A stretch of 64,000 nt of DNA. It comes from Tolypeutes matacus. Taxonomy: Eukaryota; Chordata; Mammalia; Cingulata; Chlamyphoridae. Where the stretch lies: assembly GCA_026826555.1 (NCBI GenBank), contig JAKSZT010054457.1, positions 8,781,198-8,845,197 of the forward strand, in the 5' to 3' direction. Of the stretch, positions 61,336 to 64,000 are shown one piece after another (position 1 is the first letter of the stretch; every line of letters starts with the position of its first letter). Made by a program: the position numbers and the translations under genes. Below the pieces are notes generated by a model. It saw only the letters and a list, made by a program, of their open reading frames with translations. It ran no database searches and was not told where the DNA came from.

Positions 61336-63034
61336 GTAACTTTGCCAACTCACTACATTTGCTTTTTCATGGTATGTAGGTTTTGTAGCTTTCTAATGTC
61401 ACCAGTGGCTTCATGGTCACCTAGTGTTCTAACCCAACTCTTGAAGGGTATAAGTTGATGCAGCCATGAGACCAAAGAACACACCTGTTCTTGAGTCAGC
61501 CATAGGTTTAATGGAGACTTAAGGACAGGAGAGGTCCTCTGTTGGCAGTGGTTTAAATAATGAAGGTAGTGTTCCACAAAGAGACGGGAAAATAAGGGAT
61601 GATATACAGGGTTTCAGAACAAGGACATTCAATAGGGTATGAGAAAAGATTTTCTGCTAGGGTCACATGAAGTGGACATTTGGGGACAGGTGATTTTTTC
61701 AAACATAGGAAGGATGTTTTTACCAAGGACATTTACTGCTTTGAGAACATTATTGTTTATGATACCATCTATATATTCTCTCTTCTCTGTGATGTTAACC
61801 TTTAACTTATGTCTTTGACTTTGAGAGAGGAGAGCCTGGGGCCCCACACAGACTTACCTGTGAAGGTGTAGTGCTTTCTTAGCTTCCTCAAAATTCTCAA
61901 ATGTGGGAAGATTTACACCTGAATGGCTAACCTTGAGACACTCATCCCTGAAGCATTCATCAAGAAATCAAACATGAGTCATCATGTTTGCTCCCTATGG
62001 AGGCATTTACAAAATTCACATTTGAATGTGTGGAATCCTAGTTTATGAGTTAATCATTAGGTCCACATTGTGTCAGTTGGAAAATGGAAAAACACATTAT
62101 GCCAATTTTTATACTGTGATAAAATTCAGGGCAGTTTTGAAGGTATTCCTGTCCTGATAATTACAAAGTATTTTCCATAACAGTGGTTATCACCTCCTCA
62201 GGTGGAATAGTTTTCCCTCCACCTGGTAATTTTCTTTGCCTCTCTTATGGCCTTTGCTTCCTTCTCTATCTTTTCTATTTCTTTTATTATACTGTACATG
62301 CTCTGAAGACAGAATTATCTGGTGTCTCCTGTAGAGATTTGCACACAATTTTAGGTGCTGAGTCAATGTTTAGTGAAGATATAGTGAAGGAATAAGTAAA
62401 CAATGGTGGTGGCAAGAGGGTTGTAAACCTAACGTCCTTTCACATAAATAGCACTTTATCTCATAATGACCTAAGGTCATTTCTTCTTATTTCTTAAATG
62501 CAAGATACAAGATTCATTTTTAGACTCTGGGATCTACTATCGAGATTGGTTTAAATTAGTTCACAGGGATACATCTAAAGGGGTCCCAGGCGGATTAGCA
62601 AGGATAGTGGGAGAGGTTTAAATGACAACAGAGGTAAAGGTTTTCGAGGATATTTCAAGTTCTTCTCTCTACAACTCCCCCCCACCCCAATGCCTCTCCT
62701 TCAGTCGGGTGAATGGAGATTGGTAAAATCATGAAAAGGGTCATTGCAACTGCCCACCTGATTGCAAAATATCCTGTTCTTCTCTATGTGACTAAGACTA
62801 GTCACATAGGGAAGAACTGGGCAAGAGCTTATCTAGCTGCCCTCTCTGAGTGATTTCAAGTCAGAAGAAAGGAGAACAAGAGCATAAATCTAAGACAAAA
62901 TCTCAAATACAAGTTTATCTGCAATCCTGTTAGCAATTTTAATGTCTGACTTCTATGTGTAGACTTTATTTACTCCAGAGTCCCAAAGGAGGGTCATTCA
63001 GTTGCTACTTTAAACTCCAACAATTGTGAGTCCA
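61336..63034. other. Noncoding; shared with unit 2 from 61855
   Basis: 61440-61855 has no match seen in the window. Beyond it, sequence follows unit 2 at 35880-37050. No gene is visible. Confidence 0.5.
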
Positions 63035-63039
63035 GAAAT

Positions 63040-63115
63040 ATCCCAAACCTCTATATTTTTTATGTAATATGTATGTAATCTAAAGCTTCTTTAAAAATAA
63101 AAAAAATAACCCAAC
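63040..63115 (+). mobile_element. Very short L1 3' tail insertion
   Basis: About 75 bases ('attttttatgtaatatgtat', 'ctaaagcttctttaaaaata', A-rich end) match the final part of the L1 3' tail at 39870-39924. The matching place in unit 2 (about 37080) lacks it. It looks like an extremely 5'-truncated insertion. Confidence 0.55.
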
Positions 63116-64000
63116 AAAAAAATAATTGTCATAACAGTAATATTATTATTGCTACTAATACTGCACATTTTTTGAGTAGCTAACATGTGCCACTTTGCCC
63201 TAGTCAGGGACACGTCTACAAACAAAATTTGGCTCAGATGGTTTAGCTGAAAAGAGTTTAATGAAAAGACAAACAATGGGACAAGGTTAAGGAAACCAGG
63301 CCATGAACTTGAAGTACCTGGGGGTTAATTACAAAAATCAATATCCATCTCTTTCTGAAGGGGCAAAGTTAGTGGATACTTCACTGGAGCCCAGTGAGAG
63401 CTGGGATGGGAACAATGTCTCTTTCCACCTTCATTCCCAACATATAGCTTGGCAAGAATTCTCCTTGGAGGGACACTGTTATTCTAGTACCTTCATAATG
63501 AAGCAGTAACAGAATGGGAAAAATCGAGCAACTCCTCTCTTTTCACATCTGAAATCCTGTTGCCATCTCCCATTGGCAAGTTCATCTGAAAACTAGGTGC
63601 CAAAAAAGCCCTTTTGATATGGCCTAGAGGTTAAACTCCAGTGCACCATCAAGGCAGAGAAGAATAGTCAATAGATCTGTGATGGAATTAGGAGGGACAA
63701 GGGGAGAATCACTATCACTTATATTATAAATAAGTACAACTATGTATAATTATTTCTATTATAAGGTGAAATTACAAAATTCAGAATCAGTAAAGAGCTA
63801 GTAAATAGCTAGTACAAGTTCACCAAAAATTAATTGATCTTTCAATGGTTTTTCAGAATCCAAAACATTCTTCTTATGCCATACACTATCCGTTCTTACA
63901 AGTGATAAACCAAAGTACTTAATATTTACCAAGTCAAAAATTATCAATACATTTAAGAGTATTTTAAATAAATAATGAATCCCATAATCTCACCATTCTT
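63116..64000. other. Noncoding, shared with unit 2
   Basis: Aligns with 37130-37800 and then 39954-40070, skipping the 2.1-kb insertion of unit 2. No gene is seen. Confidence 0.6.

Larger units (their letters stand above)
58445..64000 (+). repeat. Segmental duplication, partial unit 3
   Basis: It starts abruptly at 'cagtgccattgtg', codon 11 of the minus-strand OR. It follows copies A and B through the OR upstream flank, parallels unit 1 in the L2 (58960-59475), and parallels unit 2 from about 61000 to the window end. A 1.44-kb segment (59480-60917), including a solitary LTR, interrupts the L2. The last bases match about 40065 in unit 2, so the unit runs beyond the window. Confidence 0.7.

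Overview
The window looks like mammalian chromosomal DNA from a xenarthran (armadillo, sloth or anteater). Five tRNA-derived SINEs of the DAS type carry the typical head (tgtggctcaagtggttgag, then the tcccacatgggaggtcctgg block), and the L1 3' ends, the solitary LTRs and the ancient MIR/L2 relics fit a placental mammal. The species is inferred from repeats only. There are no bacterial-style operons, no RNA genes I can support and no intact protein-coding gene.

The only genic content is a decayed piece of a class II olfactory receptor (OR) cluster: five recognisable single-exon OR pseudogenes plus one 11-codon stub. They lie at about 5.06-5.99 kb (+), 12.30-13.26 kb (+, OR5M-like), 20.61-22.54 kb (-, split by an L1), 26.14-27.11 kb (+, OR5M-like), 31.71-32.70 kb (-) and 43.57-44.50 kb (+, least damaged); the stub is at 58.45-58.48 kb (-). 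Each copy has frameshifts, stops or truncation.

From about 9.3 to 40.1 kb the locus is a tandem segmental duplication. Unit 1 (about 9.31-23.54 kb) and unit 2 (from about 23.56 kb) both hold a plus-strand OR5M-like pseudogene facing a minus-strand OR pseudogene, followed by an L2 relic. A partial third copy starts at about 58.45 kb in the first codons of the minus-strand OR and runs off the end of the window. The two OR5M-like copies share a frameshift at the DRY motif, so the gene was probably dead before it was duplicated, unless gene conversion spread the lesion.

The rest is interspersed repeats. Three solitary LTRs of one family lie at 1.2, 55.0 and 60.1 kb and have 5-bp target duplications. 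Two MaLR-like LTRs lie at 34.6 and 47.3 kb. Several L1s are present, one of them a 2.1-kb insertion whose empty site survives in the third duplicate. Old antisense L1 fills 54.7-58.4 kb and much of 45.4-48.3 kb. A GC-rich unassigned insert lies at 54.1-54.7 kb.

Nothing here looks like a new functional system. The interest lies in the history of duplication, pseudogenisation and retrotransposon insertion, which can be read from paralogue comparisons inside the window. Boundaries marked as approximate were judged by eye.
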